Source: Candidatus Gastranaerophilales bacterium (GTDB lineage: Bacteria; Cyanobacteriota; Vampirovibrionia; Gastranaerophilales; Gastranaerophilaceae). From it: a stretch of DNA of 47,430 bases. Under the pieces are notes generated by a model. It did not search any database, was not told the DNA's origin, and saw only the letters and a list, made by a program, of their open reading frames with translations. The DNA is taken from NCBI GenBank assembly GCA_947625495.1, contig CANQOQ010000013.1, positions 1-47,430 on the forward strand, in the 5' to 3' direction. The translations under genes were made by a program, and so were the position numbers. The number at the start of each line of letters is the position of its first letter. Position 1 is the first letter of the stretch. This document shows positions 8,430 to 17,716 of the stretch, piece by piece.

Positions 8430-9419
8430 ATGAAAAAAATAATCGTTAATTTATTTGTTTTCATATTAATTATATTCTTAATTGATATATGTTCCAGTTA
8501 TTTTGATTATAAAAAAATAGATAATTATAGAAAATATTTGGCTGTCCAAAATGGATTTAAGACTGAAACTTTTGATGATTTCAAGAATAATTTTAATTAT
8601 TCGTTAAGATTAATGCCTTTTAAAGATTTTTTTAAAAAAGAATTTAAACGTGAAGGAATTGCAAATTATCGAAATGTTGATAAAGAAAATAAAAAAAATG
8701 AATCCATAATTATTTTTGGATGTTCATATGCTGAAGGAACATCTTTAGATAATGATAATAAACCTACAGATGTATTCGCTAAAATTACAACAATGCCTGC
8801 ATATAATCGTGCATGGGGCGGACTTGGTTTAGCTACTATGTTATGGCAGGCAAGAAGTAAAGATTTTTGGGATGGAATAAAATATCCGCCTAAATTTATT
8901 ATTCATGTTTTTATTCCTTATCAGGTAGATCGTTTAGTTTCGGATAAATATGGCATGTCTAGTCTGTTACCAATTTATATAGGTTATAATATTAAAGATA
9001 ATACTTTAGTAGAAAATAAATTACCTTTTAGATTTTTGCTTAGACTTAAATTTCTTAGAAAAATTGTATATGGCTATTATGAAAGAAAATTTTATAGTCC
9101 GGAAAATCAGGCACTTATATTTGATTTAATCAAGCTTCATTACATAGAATCACGAAAAGCAATAATTGAGAAATACCCAAACATAAAATTTATTATTATC
9201 AAACATCCTATTAGTAAAGAAATTATTCGGGATGATTATATTTATAATACAAAACGATGGAAAGAACTTGAAAAAGAAGGGTTTATTATATATGATTTGG
9301 CTAAAGATATAGATGTAGATATTACAACTAAAGAATATTTACTTCCGGACATGCATCCTAATAAAAAGACTTGGCAGGTTGTGATTCCTAAGTTAGTAAA
9401 AGATTTACAAATACAATAA
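8430..9419 (+). CDS. Membrane-anchored SGNH/GDSL-hydrolase-like protein
   Basis: The 329-residue protein has one N-terminal hydrophobic segment (about 4-22), then a soluble domain. FGCSYAEG (96-103) resembles block I of SGNH hydrolases with S99 as nucleophile, and PDMHPN (306-311) resembles block V with D307/H309. The middle, NRAWGGLGLATMLW and PPKFIIHVFIP, fits blocks II-III. Such proteins often add or remove acetyl groups on surface glycans. Blocks are only weakly conserved, so a non-catalytic member is possible. Base composition is more AT-rich than in the housekeeping neighbours. Confidence 0.55.
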   Translation: MKKIIVNLFVFILIIFLIDICSSYFDYKKIDNYRKYLAVQNGFKTETFDDFKNNFNYSLRLMPFKDFFKKEFKREGIANYRNVDKENKKNESIIIFGCSYAEGTSLDNDNKPTDVFAKITTMPAYNRAWGGLGLATMLWQARSKDFWDGIKYPPKFIIHVFIPYQVDRLVSDKYGMSSLLPIYIGYNIKDNTLVENKLPFRFLLRLKFLRKIVYGYYERKFYSPENQALIFDLIKLHYIESRKAIIEKYPNIKFIIIKHPISKEIIRDDYIYNTKRWKELEKEGFIIYDLAKDIDVDITTKEYLLPDMHPNKKTWQVVIPKLVKDLQIQ

Positions 9420-9477
9420 CTTCTATTTAATTAATTAATGTGATAAAATTAAGCCGTATAGTATTTAAGGGGTTAAT

Positions 9478-10761
9478 ATGAAAAAAATTTGGATACGTGA
9501 TATTAAAGACTATGAAGGACAAACCGTTACACTTCAAGCATGGCTTTATAATAAACGCTCTAGCGGTAAATTACATTTTCTTCAATTAAGAGACGGTACG
9601 GCAGAAATTCAAGCTGTTGTTTTTAAGGGCAATGTATCTGATGAAGTTTTTGATTTGGCAGACAAAATTCCGCAGGAAAGCTCCGTAGAAGTAACAGGAA
9701 CAGTAAAAAAACATGACCGCTCAAAAATAGGTTTTGAACTTGATGCAGCTGATGTTAAAGTCATGTCAATTGCTAATGACTATCCTATTACTCCAAAAGA
9801 ACACGGAACACACTTTTTAATGGAACATCGCCACTTGTGGCTGCGTTCTTTAAAACAAAAAGCTATTTTAAATATACGTCACAGAATTATTAAATCTGTT
9901 CGTGACTTTTTTGATTCACACGGGTTTACTCTGGTTGATGCCCCTATATTTACTCCAAACGCTTGTGAAGGAACTACCAACCTGTTTGAAACCGATTACT
10001 TTGATACAAAAGCGTATCTGACACAATCAGGACAGTTATATATGGAAGCTGCAGCAATGGCTGTCGGTAAAGCATACTGTTTTGGTCCTACCTTTAGGGC
10101 TGAAAAATCCAAAACACGCAGACATTTAACCGAGTTCTGGATGGTTGAACCCGAAGTCGCTTTTGCAGACATCTATGATGATATGGATTTGGCTGAAGAG
10201 TTCGTTGAATATATAGTTCAGCAAGTTTTAGAACATAATAGGGCAGACCTTGAAACTCTTGAACGTGATATTTCCAAACTTGAAAATATAAAACGTCCGT
10301 TCCCAAGAATTTCCTATGATGAAGCTATTGAAATTCTTCATAAAAAAGGAAATGACACCCCATGGGGCGAAGATTTCGGCGGTGATGAAGAAACTTTAAT
10401 CTCCGAAGAATTTGACAGACCTGTCATGATTCACCACTATCCTATGGCAGTGAAAGCATTCTATATGAAACAAGACGGAAATAAAGCCGCCTGCGTTGAT
10501 GTTATAGCACCTGAAGGCTACGGAGAAATGATTGGCGGCGGTCAAAGAGAAGAAGACCTTGATAAACTGCTTGCTAAAATTAAAGAACAAGGACTTCCTG
10601 AAGAAGTTTTCGATTGGTATTTAGATTTAAGGAAATATGGTTCCGTCCCGCATGCCGGTTTCGGACTCGGTATAGAAAGAACCGTTGCTTGGATTTGCGG
10701 GCTTCCTCACGTTCGTGAAACAATTCCGTTCCCAAGATTAATGGATAGAATAAGACCTTAA
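9478..10761 (+). CDS. asnS: Asparaginyl-tRNA synthetase
   Basis: A class IIb synthetase charging tRNA-Asn. The 427-residue protein has an N-terminal OB-fold anticodon domain ([20 protein letters not shown]), motif 2 [17 protein letters not shown], motif 3 [12 protein letters not shown] and the AsnRS-type ending [15 protein letters not shown]. It is slightly shorter than the usual 430-465. A separate bacterial aspS (33974) is present, so this is AsnRS and not a second AspRS. RBS is AAGGGG; the gene appears monocistronic. Confidence 0.93.
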   Translation: MKKIWIRDIKDYEGQTVTLQAWLYNKRSSGKLHFLQLRDGTAEIQAVVFKGNVSDEVFDLADKIPQESSVEVTGTVKKHDRSKIGFELDAADVKVMSIANDYPITPKEHGTHFLMEHRHLWLRSLKQKAILNIRHRIIKSVRDFFDSHGFTLVDAPIFTPNACEGTTNLFETDYFDTKAYLTQSGQLYMEAAAMAVGKAYCFGPTFRAEKSKTRRHLTEFWMVEPEVAFADIYDDMDLAEEFVEYIVQQVLEHNRADLETLERDISKLENIKRPFPRISYDEAIEILHKKGNDTPWGEDFGGDEETLISEEFDRPVMIHHYPMAVKAFYMKQDGNKAACVDVIAPEGYGEMIGGGQREEDLDKLLAKIKEQGLPEEVFDWYLDLRKYGSVPHAGFGLGIERTVAWICGLPHVRETIPFPRLMDRIRP

Positions 10762-10806
10762 TAAATATCCTGCGCTGCAGCCTTCGGCAAAGATTATTAC
10801 TGCATA

Positions 10807-11502
10807 TTATGAATTTATTAATCCTTCAACCACATTCATAAATGCAGCATTAATTGTTGTGGATAAAATATCAACATTGCCGTCTTTATCATAATAAGTT
10901 ATATTAGATTCGGTACATACAGCATCTTTATAATTTTGCTTCATTTCATAAGTTTCTTCCAGCTCTCTGTATGAACCGTCTTTACTATAATATGTTTTTT
11001 TTAATTCGGATTTATATCCCAAATCTTGATTATCAGTATTTTTAATAACTACTTTCTTTTCAATAGAACCGTCTTTATTATATTTACTTATTTCACAAGT
11101 ACCGTCTTTTTTATAATATGTTTTTTTGGTTAATTCATTATTTTTATTATATTCCTCGATTATTTTTTCAGATTTATCACCAGTTATTATATTACATGCA
11201 GTTTTCGCAAGACTTGAAGTTTGTTCTTTTATAATAATAGTTTTTCCACTCCAGCCCGTATGTTTTGCACATAAAAAATCATTTTCTTTATATGTTTTAT
11301 TCCATAAATATATATAATCGTTGCATGGTTCCAAACCATCAATAATTAGATTGATTTGAACACTTGAATTAACCTGTTGAGAATAATTAGCGGACTTTGC
11401 ATCATCTTGCATTTTATTTATTCCGCCGGAATCAGCATTATTTATCGATGTCCCCGTCTGAATTGAATTATTCGTATACATTAAATTATCAGATACAAAC
11501 AA
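10807..11502 (-). CDS. Hypothetical protein with YYxKDG-type repeats (231 aa)
   Basis: No signal peptide. The first 60 residues are Ser/Asn/Gln-rich. The rest contains imperfect repeats around KKTYYKKDGTCE, KYNKDGSIEKK, KKTYYSKDGSYRE and ITYYDKDGNVD (about residues 125-215), resembling the beta-hairpin repeats of YwqK-like/MORN-variant proteins. It could bind a partner or the envelope; no catalytic motif is visible. The gene is alone, convergent with asnS and divergent from ruvC. Confidence 0.6.
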   Translation of the reverse strand: MFVSDNLMYTNNSIQTGTSINNADSGGINKMQDDAKSANYSQQVNSSVQINLIIDGLEPCNDYIYLWNKTYKENDFLCAKHTGWSGKTIIIKEQTSSLAKTACNIITGDKSEKIIEEYNKNNELTKKTYYKKDGTCEISKYNKDGSIEKKVVIKNTDNQDLGYKSELKKTYYSKDGSYRELEETYEMKQNYKDAVCTESNITYYDKDGNVDILSTTINAAFMNVVEGLINS

Positions 11503-11622
11503 ATTAATAATCTCCTCGTATCTATATTAAAAGTTTTAATAAAAGATAATTGACAATAAACCGGTTATAATAATCAATATCTGTAACATAACTTAAAAAG
11601 TGGTATTTAAATAAAGCCGATT

Positions 11623-11634
11623 TATAATAAAAGA
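11623..11634 (+). promoter_or_regulatory. ruvC -10 element predicting a leaderless mRNA
   Basis: TATAAT (11623-11628) ends exactly 6 nt before the ruvC ATG, which is the same geometry as at recF. There is no Shine-Dalgarno sequence. I see no good -35. Confidence 0.5.
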
Positions 11635-12111
11635 ATGAGAATATTAGGAATAGATCCGGGGCTTGCTATTGTAGGCTACTCTATATTAGATATCAATAAA
11701 GATGAAACAATGCTTGTTTCATCAGGTTCTATACAAACCGATAAAAATAAATCAGACGCCTCAAGATTATATGAGATTCAAAGAGATTTGATAACAATTA
11801 TAGAAAAATATAAACCACAAGCAGCCGGTATCGAAAAACTTTTTTATTTCAAAAATCAAAAAACGGTTATTCCTGTAGCTGAAGCACGAGGAGTAATACT
11901 TTCTGTCCTTGAATCTCTATCTGTTCCGATTTATGAATATACTCCGATAGAAGTAAAACAAATGATTACAGGATACGGCAGAGCTTCAAAAGATGAAGTA
12001 GCTAAAATTGTTGAAATGTCAATAAAATATAAAAAACTTCCGAAACTAGATGATACTTTAGACTCAATTGCTATTGCACTTTGTTGTTCACGAACCAATA
12101 ATATGAATTAA
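11635..12111 (+). CDS. ruvC: Holliday junction resolvase RuvC
   Basis: RuvC is the dimeric nuclease that resolves Holliday junctions with RuvAB. The 158-residue protein has the RNase H-like core with catalytic acids in GIDPG (D7), AGIEKLFYFKNQKT (Glu) and the C-terminal DTLDSIAIALC (Asp pair), plus the substrate-binding YTPIEVKQMITGYGRASK segment. Length is normal. It is followed 12 nt later by a membrane-protein gene with its own RBS, so the two are probably cotranscribed with mtnA. Confidence 0.93.
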   Translation: MRILGIDPGLAIVGYSILDINKDETMLVSSGSIQTDKNKSDASRLYEIQRDLITIIEKYKPQAAGIEKLFYFKNQKTVIPVAEARGVILSVLESLSVPIYEYTPIEVKQMITGYGRASKDEVAKIVEMSIKYKKLPKLDDTLDSIAIALCCSRTNNMN

Positions 12112-12123
12112 AAAGAGAGAATT

Positions 12124-12558
12124 ATGGAACAAAAATCATTATTAAAAATAATAAGTATAGTATCATTATTAACAGGAGCTATCGCAGGTGTGGTTTCTGT
12201 TATACCGTTTTTATCTTTTCTTTTAATGATAACGGTAATGTTTTTTATGGCGCCTTTTATAATTATTTATCTGAAACATCTGAATATAATACAAGATACA
12301 CAAATTGATAAAAGCATGATTTATGGTGCGATGTCAGGTTTTACAGGTTTTATCGGATATTCTTTAACCTTTTTCCCAATTGCATTTGTAATTGACAGTA
12401 TCTTTAAAACCCAAACTTTTTTCTGGGTTAAAATTGTATGTCAGAACTTTTTATTTACTTTAACACTCATATTTTTTACTTCATTACTTTGTGCAATGTT
12501 TAATGCTTTTTCCGGCTTTTTAACTTCATATACAATACAAAATATAAATAAGAGGTAA
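12124..12558 (+). CDS. Predicted four-helix membrane protein (144 aa)
   Basis: Four hydrophobic segments are visible (about 8-30, 32-52, 75-96, 108-135) separated by short polar loops, with a basic C-terminus. No motif identifies a substrate. RBS AGAGAG precedes the ATG. It sits between ruvC (12 nt) and mtnA (2 nt), so it is almost surely in the same transcript; the neighbours do not point to a common pathway. Confidence 0.7.
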   Translation: MEQKSLLKIISIVSLLTGAIAGVVSVIPFLSFLLMITVMFFMAPFIIIYLKHLNIIQDTQIDKSMIYGAMSGFTGFIGYSLTFFPIAFVIDSIFKTQTFFWVKIVCQNFLFTLTLIFFTSLLCAMFNAFSGFLTSYTIQNINKR

Positions 12559-12560
12559 AC

Positions 12561-13616
12561 ATGACTTTTAAATCAAAGATAAAAACAATTGAATGGATAG
12601 ATAATTGTTCAAAAATGATAGATCAGACAATTCTTCCGAATGAGTTTAAAACAGTAAATATAAAAACGTCGGATGAAATGTATTCGGCAATAAAAAATAT
12701 GATAGTAAGAGGAGCACCTGCTATCGGTATAGCAGGCGCACACGGTATGGCATTGGCTGCAATTGAACTTGAAAAAAACACTTCCAAAAAAGAAGAATTT
12801 ATAAGAAAATTAGCAGAAAGAGCAGATTTTATAAAATCATCCCGTCCTACTGCCGTCAATCTTATGTGGGCTGTTGATAAACAAATGAAGCTGGCAAAAG
12901 AAATTCAAGGTAGTACTAAAGAAATAACCCAAGCACTTATTGAAAACGGTATAAAACTTGAAAATGAAGATATAGAAATAAATAAAAAAATGGGAGATTT
13001 TGGAGCTGAGGTTGTACCGAAAGGAGCAGGAATATTAACACATTGTAATGCAGGAGCATTGGCAACTGTAGGATATGGCACGGCACTTGGAGTTATTAGA
13101 AGTGCTTTTGCAAAAGACCCTTCAATAAAAGTATTTGCCGATGAAACAAGACCAAGACAGCAAGGTGCAAGACTTACAACTTGGGAGCTTACACAAGACG
13201 GTATTCCCACTACTTTAATTACGGACGGCATGTGTTCTTATTTTATGTCAAAAGGCTTAATTAATATGGTTGTAGTCGGGGCTGACAGAATTGCAGCAAA
13301 TGGTGATACCGCTAATAAAATCGGAACATATACCGTAGCTATTGCTGCAAAATACCATAATATACCATTCTATATAGCAGCACCTCTATCAACTATTGAT
13401 ATATCAATTAAAACCGGAAAAGAAATTCCAATAGAAGAACGCTCGCATGATGAAGTTACACATATCAACGGTGATTGGATTTGTGCTAAAAATGTTAATA
13501 TTATTAACCCCGGATTTGACGTTACTCCAAATGAACTGATTACGGGAATAATAACAGAAAAGGGAATATTAAAACCAAACTTTACTGATTCAATAAAAAA
13601 AGTTTTTGAAAAATAA
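12561..13616 (+). CDS. mtnA: Methylthioribose-1-phosphate isomerase
   Basis: MtnA converts methylthioribose (or 5-deoxyribose) 1-phosphate to the ribulose form in methionine or 5'-deoxynucleoside salvage. The 351-residue protein shows the MtnA blocks IVRGAPAIGIAGAHG, HCNAGALATVGYGTALG (catalytic Cys), ADETRPRQQGARLT and GADRIAANGDTANKIGTY (catalytic Asp), distinguishing it from eIF2B-like relatives. RBS AAGAGG. No mtnK, mtnP, mtnC or mtnD is visible nearby; a class II aldolase at 1670-2287 could act after it. Confidence 0.93.
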   Translation: MTFKSKIKTIEWIDNCSKMIDQTILPNEFKTVNIKTSDEMYSAIKNMIVRGAPAIGIAGAHGMALAAIELEKNTSKKEEFIRKLAERADFIKSSRPTAVNLMWAVDKQMKLAKEIQGSTKEITQALIENGIKLENEDIEINKKMGDFGAEVVPKGAGILTHCNAGALATVGYGTALGVIRSAFAKDPSIKVFADETRPRQQGARLTTWELTQDGIPTTLITDGMCSYFMSKGLINMVVVGADRIAANGDTANKIGTYTVAIAAKYHNIPFYIAAPLSTIDISIKTGKEIPIEERSHDEVTHINGDWICAKNVNIINPGFDVTPNELITGIITEKGILKPNFTDSIKKVFEK

Positions 13617-13682
13617 ACTACAGGTTATTTGAAAAGAATAAAGAAAAATGTTATAATTTGCTTAACGTAAAAGGAGACAAAT

Positions 13683-14159
13683 ATGAAAAATAATTTAAAA
13701 GTATTAACGGTTGCAATCGCTGCATTTGCTGTAGGTCTTGCAGCAGGAAATTATGCTATATCCGCAGTTCCTGCAACAACACCAAACTTTAAAGTTGCAG
13801 TTGTAAATGTTCCTCTGTTAGTTGAATCTTCAGCTCAAGTTAAAGCTTTAAAAGCTCAAAATGAAAGAAATCTTCAAGAACTTAAAAAATTAAGCGATAC
13901 TGCTACAAAAGCAATCCAAGCTGAAAAAGATAAAACTAAACAAAAAGCTTTACAAGATAAATATCAAAAAGAATTTAACACAAAGAGAACAACTATGGCT
14001 AAAAGCTATGAAACTAAACTTGTTGAAATAGATAAAAGTATCTCAGCTATAATTAATACACAAGCAAAAGCAAAAGGTTATGATTTAGTTTTAGCTAAAG
14101 GGGCAGTATTATCAGGCGGAACTGATATTACAAATGAAATTGCCAAACAAGTTAAATAA
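13683..14159 (+). CDS. OmpH/Skp-family periplasmic chaperone-like protein (copy 1)
   Basis: The N-terminus has a signal-peptide-like hydrophobic run (about 6-30, ending near SAVPA). The mature part is the OmpH/Skp pattern: VAVVNVPLLVESSAQVKALK, a long Lys/Gln/Glu coiled coil (about 58-115), then LAKGAVLSGGTDITNEIAKQ. Skp holds unfolded outer-membrane proteins in the periplasm. RBS AAGGAG. A similar protein at 15330 shares the closing GG-x-D-[IV]-TN motif, so the two are paralogues flanking aroF. A strong terminator follows. Confidence 0.8.
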   Translation: MKNNLKVLTVAIAAFAVGLAAGNYAISAVPATTPNFKVAVVNVPLLVESSAQVKALKAQNERNLQELKKLSDTATKAIQAEKDKTKQKALQDKYQKEFNTKRTTMAKSYETKLVEIDKSISAIINTQAKAKGYDLVLAKGAVLSGGTDITNEIAKQVK

Positions 14160-14179
14160 ATAGAAATCAATATAAAAAA

Positions 14180-14200
14180 AGAAAGGCTTAAAGCCTTTCT
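14180..14200. terminator. Intrinsic terminator between copy 1 of ompH-like and aroF
   Basis: An 8-bp stem AGAAAGGC/GCCTTTCT with loop TTAAA has a T run to the right and A run to the left, so it serves both convergent genes. Confidence 0.85.
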
Positions 14201-14206
14201 TTTTTG

Positions 14207-15217
14207 TTAGAATTTTTTCTTAACCACTTCAGCGAGTGCTTTTAAATCTTTAAATAAATTTGCGAAATCATCGGGATAAAGCGACTGAGCGCCGTCACAA
14301 AGAGCACAATCAGGATTATTGTGAACTTCTATAATAAGTCCGTCACAGCCTGCAGCAACAGCAGCTTTTGACATTGGAGCTACTTTATCTCTCAATCCCG
14401 TAGCATGACTTGGATCCACAATAATAGGCAAATGGCTTATTTTCTGTACAACAGGAATAGCTGAAATATCCAATGTATTTCTTGTCATACTTTCAAATGT
14501 TCTTATTCCCCTTTCACAGAGTATTACATCTCTATTTCCGCCCGACATAATATACTCAGCCGACATAAGCCATTCTTCAATTGTTGCGCTTAATCCTCTT
14601 TTTAACATTATCGGCTTTCTTATTTCACCTAAACTCTTTAAAAGGTTAAAATTTTGCATATTTCTTGCACCAACCTGCAAAATATCAACATATTTAAGGA
14701 ACATAGGTATTTGAGAAACTTCCATTACTTCTGACGTTACTGCCATGTTATATTTATCAGCTACTTTTCGTATAATTTTAAGACCTTCTTCGCCAAGCCC
14801 TTGAAAAGCATAAGGTGAAGTTCTTGGCTTAAATGCACCGCCCCTTAAAATTTTAACACCGCAATCATGGAGTTTTCTTGCAGTTTCATCCACCTGTTCA
14901 TAAGTCTCAATACTGCATGGCCCTGCTATCATCCCAATATTCCCGCCGCCAAATTTAACTCCGTTAACATTAATTACTGTATCTTCCGGTTTAAATACTC
15001 TGCTGACAAGTTTATACGGAGAAGTTATCCTTATAACCTCTTCTACTCCTTCAAGCAGTTCTATATCACGTTTATCAATAACTTTTCTTCCGACACATCC
15101 GATTACTGTATGGTCTTCACCTTTTGATACATGTGCATCAAAACCTTTTTGTTTTATATAATCAATAACTTTATTTATCTTTGCTTCATCAGCCTGATGC
15201 TGCATTACGATAAGCAT
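14207..15217 (-). CDS. aroF: DAHP synthase (3-deoxy-7-phosphoheptulonate synthase)
   Basis: It catalyses the first step of the shikimate pathway, from PEP and erythrose 4-phosphate. The 336-residue protein has the N-terminal ferredoxin-like regulatory domain (about 1-75) followed by the KDO8P-synthase-like barrel, with GMIAGPCSIET, GAFKPRTSPYAFQGLG, LKRGLSATIEEW, CERGIRTFE and IVDPSHATG. This matches the type I-beta enzymes of Thermotoga and Bacillus in length and layout; the N-terminal domain mediates aromatic-amino-acid feedback in relatives. RBS AGGAGAG. It stands alone between two ompH-like genes. Confidence 0.93.
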   Translation of the reverse strand: MLIVMQHQADEAKINKVIDYIKQKGFDAHVSKGEDHTVIGCVGRKVIDKRDIELLEGVEEVIRITSPYKLVSRVFKPEDTVINVNGVKFGGGNIGMIAGPCSIETYEQVDETARKLHDCGVKILRGGAFKPRTSPYAFQGLGEEGLKIIRKVADKYNMAVTSEVMEVSQIPMFLKYVDILQVGARNMQNFNLLKSLGEIRKPIMLKRGLSATIEEWLMSAEYIMSGGNRDVILCERGIRTFESMTRNTLDISAIPVVQKISHLPIIVDPSHATGLRDKVAPMSKAAVAAGCDGLIIEVHNNPDCALCDGAQSLYPDDFANLFKDLKALAEVVKKKF

Positions 15218-15329
15218 ATTCTTAACTCTCCTTTGTATTTTGATTATATTACAGACATAAAAAATTTGAATGTTAAACTTGTCTTTATTATTTTACTTTG
15301 TTAAAATTGTATTAATAAAGGAGGATATA

Positions 15330-15782
15330 ATGAAAAAGTTTAAATTAATTTTAGCCGCATTAATAATAATGTTTACAGTTTCATTAACAGCTAATGCATA
15401 TACTATCGGTTATGCCGATTTCCAAAAAGTTCTCTCAGAATACAGTCTTGCTAAAAATACCTATAAAGACTTAGACAATAAAATTCTCGAACTTCAACAA
15501 TATTCAATTGATAAAGATAAACAATACAAGACAATTGAATCACCAATACAAAGAAAAACTTTTGAAGATCAGGTAAAAAAAGAACTTGAAACAAAAGAAG
15601 AAAGAATATACAACTTAAAAGTAAGTAAAGAAAATGAAATAAGAAATAATATTCTTGCTGCATCAAAAGCCGTTGCCGCTAATAAAAAATTAGATGTAAT
15701 TTTAGATTACGGAGTTGTTTATGCAGGCGGTGTTGATGTTACTAACGATATTATTCAATATTTAAATTCGCAAAAGAAATAA
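15330..15782 (+). CDS. OmpH/Skp-family periplasmic chaperone-like protein (copy 2)
   Basis: I chose the ATG at 15330 because a near-perfect AAAGGAGG lies just before it and the product then begins MKKFKLILAALIIMF, a clean signal peptide ending near ANA (150 aa). The upstream in-frame extension lacks an RBS. The mature protein has TIGYADFQKVLSEY, a charged coiled coil (about 45-110) and ends DYGVVYAGGVDVTNDI, like copy 1. Role as for Skp: periplasmic holding of outer-membrane proteins. A terminator follows. Confidence 0.8.
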   Translation: MKKFKLILAALIIMFTVSLTANAYTIGYADFQKVLSEYSLAKNTYKDLDNKILELQQYSIDKDKQYKTIESPIQRKTFEDQVKKELETKEERIYNLKVSKENEIRNNILAASKAVAANKKLDVILDYGVVYAGGVDVTNDIIQYLNSQKK

Positions 15783-15803
15783 GATTAATTAAACTAATAT
15801 AAA

Positions 15804-15830
15804 AGAAGCCCGAAACTGTTTAAGGCTTCT
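15804..15830 (+). terminator. Intrinsic terminator after copy 2 of ompH-like
   Basis: A 7-bp stem AGAAGCC/GGCTTCT with a 13-nt loop is followed by TTTTATTTATT. It lies 25 nt before the next start codon, so it separates the chaperone gene from the phosphorylase. Confidence 0.75.
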
Positions 15831-15855
15831 TTTTATTTATTTTTTAGGAGTTTGT

Positions 15856-17157
15856 ATGAAAATTATTGATATTATTGAAAGAAAAAAACTTGGTTTTGAA
15901 CTTAGTGAGGACGAAATAAGATTTTTTATTAACGGGATAATGGATAATACCATAGAGGATTATCAAACAAGCGCACTGTTAATGGCAATATATTTTAAAG
16001 GTATGACGCTTGATGAAACGGCTTTTCTCACAAAATATATGGTAGAATCCGGAGAAACTCTCAATTTATCGGATATTTCGAATAATATCATAGACAAACA
16101 CTCAACAGGCGGAGTAGGGGATAAAATAACATTAATTTTCCTTCCTTTAATGGCAGCAAGCGGAATGTATACGGCTAAATTATCAGGGAGAGGTCTCGGG
16201 CATACAGGTGGAACAATTGATAAACTTGAATCAATCCCCGGTTTTAGAACAGATTTATCCATAGAAGAATTTAAAGAAAAAGTCAAAAAATATAAAACTG
16301 CCATAGCTGCACAGACTCTGTCTTTAGCACCTGCCGACGGTAAATTATATGCCTTAAGAGATGTTACTTCGACCGTTGATATTATTCCATTAATAGCTTC
16401 ATCAGTAGTATCAAAGAAAATTGCTTCAGGTGCCAATCATATAATATTGGATGTAAAATACGGTTCAGGAGCTTTTATCAAAACTCCTCAAGATGCAGTT
16501 AAACTGTCTGATATTATGGTGCAAGTCGGCAAACGTCTAAACAGGAATATTTGCGCTGTTATAAGCTCCATGAATCAGCCTCTCGGAAGAGCTATAGGTA
16601 ATTCTGTAGAAATTCAGGAAGTCATTGAATTTTTAAAAGGCAATATAGAAGATGATTTAAAAGAAATTACATATACACTTTGCCACTGTGCTTTTGAAAA
16701 AGCAGGTAAATTTAAAACAAAAGAAGATTCTTTCAAATATCTTGATGACTTAATTTCAAGCGGAAAAGCTCTTGAAAAATTTAAAGAAATTATAATTTCC
16801 CAAAATGGAGACCCTGATATTATTGATGATTATTTAAAACTTCCTCAAGCCTCAATTAAATATGAAATAAAATCCGAAAAAGACGGATTTATCAAAAATA
16901 TTGACGCACTTAAAATAGCAAAAGCTTGCAAAAATTTAGGCGCAGGACGAGAAAAGAAATCGGATTCAATAGACTACAGTGCAGGGATTTATTTAACACA
17001 AAAGCAATCTGAACCGGTTAAACAAGGTGAAACTATTGCCGTTTTATACACCAATAAAAAATCGGCAATTAAAGAAGCAGAAAAACTGGTTCTCTCTGCT
17101 TATGAAATTACCGATAAACAATATAAAAAATCTTCTCTGATATATAAAATTATTTAG
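15856..17157 (+). CDS. pdp: Pyrimidine-nucleoside (thymidine) phosphorylase
   Basis: It splits thymidine/uridine with phosphate in nucleoside salvage. The 433-residue protein carries the family signature SGRGLGHTGGTIDKLES, the phosphate-binding KHSTGGVGDK, ALRDVTSTVD, GSGAF and the C-terminal domain (about 340-433) with GAGREKKSD and an ending motif AYEITD. Length equals that of Bacillus Pdp (433). RBS TAGGAG. The C-terminus converges on the next gene with an 8-base overlap. Together with mtnA and the aldolase it suggests active nucleoside-carbon salvage. Confidence 0.92.
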   Translation: MKIIDIIERKKLGFELSEDEIRFFINGIMDNTIEDYQTSALLMAIYFKGMTLDETAFLTKYMVESGETLNLSDISNNIIDKHSTGGVGDKITLIFLPLMAASGMYTAKLSGRGLGHTGGTIDKLESIPGFRTDLSIEEFKEKVKKYKTAIAAQTLSLAPADGKLYALRDVTSTVDIIPLIASSVVSKKIASGANHIILDVKYGSGAFIKTPQDAVKLSDIMVQVGKRLNRNICAVISSMNQPLGRAIGNSVEIQEVIEFLKGNIEDDLKEITYTLCHCAFEKAGKFKTKEDSFKYLDDLISSGKALEKFKEIIISQNGDPDIIDDYLKLPQASIKYEIKSEKDGFIKNIDALKIAKACKNLGAGREKKSDSIDYSAGIYLTQKQSEPVKQGETIAVLYTNKKSAIKEAEKLVLSAYEITDKQYKKSSLIYKII

Positions 17158-17572
17158 CACTTATAGTTTTGGCATTATTGGCAACAAGTAACTCTTCAAG
17201 GATATCACAACACTCGGAAACCAATAAAGAACAATGATGTCGTCTGTCTTTTGAATGAAAATCACTATAACCGCTGCTTAAAACTTTACAACATGTAACT
17301 TTATGTCTTTGAATAAATTTTTCATAAAATTCTTTAGCAAGTGCTCTTGCTTTTTTCCCGTCACGGCTGTCATTTCTGCCGAACATCGCACCTAAAACCA
17401 TTTGTGAACCTGCTACTGCACCGCATAAACATCTTACGCCCATACCGCCTGAAAATGATGTTGCTATACTAACAGCCTCCTCTGATATATATCCTTCATC
17501 AGCTGCCGCTTTTACTATCGACTCCGAACATGAATAGCCCTCCATAAAATATTTTACTGCTTTCTCTTTCAT
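17150..17572 (-). CDS. C-GCAxxG-C-C family redox protein
   Basis: The 140-residue protein follows the TIGR01909/C_GCAxxG_C_C pattern: GYSCSES (C15), CLCGAVAG in the middle, CCKVL and a C-terminal SECCDIL. These small cysteine-rich proteins are thought to bind a metal or cluster and occur near redox enzymes; no activity has been established. The usual GCAxxG is CGAVAG here, a minor variant. Ends in an 8-base overlap with pdp. Confidence 0.85.
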   Translation of the reverse strand: MKEKAVKYFMEGYSCSESIVKAAADEGYISEEAVSIATSFSGGMGVRCLCGAVAGSQMVLGAMFGRNDSRDGKKARALAKEFYEKFIQRHKVTCCKVLSSGYSDFHSKDRRHHCSLLVSECCDILEELLVANNAKTISAK

Positions 17573-17716
17573 GTTTTCCTCCCATCTTGTTTATTCGGTA
17601 TCGTAAATTTTTATTCGTACAATTTATATTTTACTTATTTTTTCTTTATAAAACAACTATAACGCTTGAAATTTCATGAAAAATATGTTACAATTGTAGT
17701 ATAAGGAAACATTAAT

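Noticed and set aside
10858-10866. Perfect DnaA-box-like sequence (TGTGGATAA)
   Set aside because: A single copy inside a coding sequence with no neighbouring boxes or AT-rich unwinding region; not evidence for an origin.
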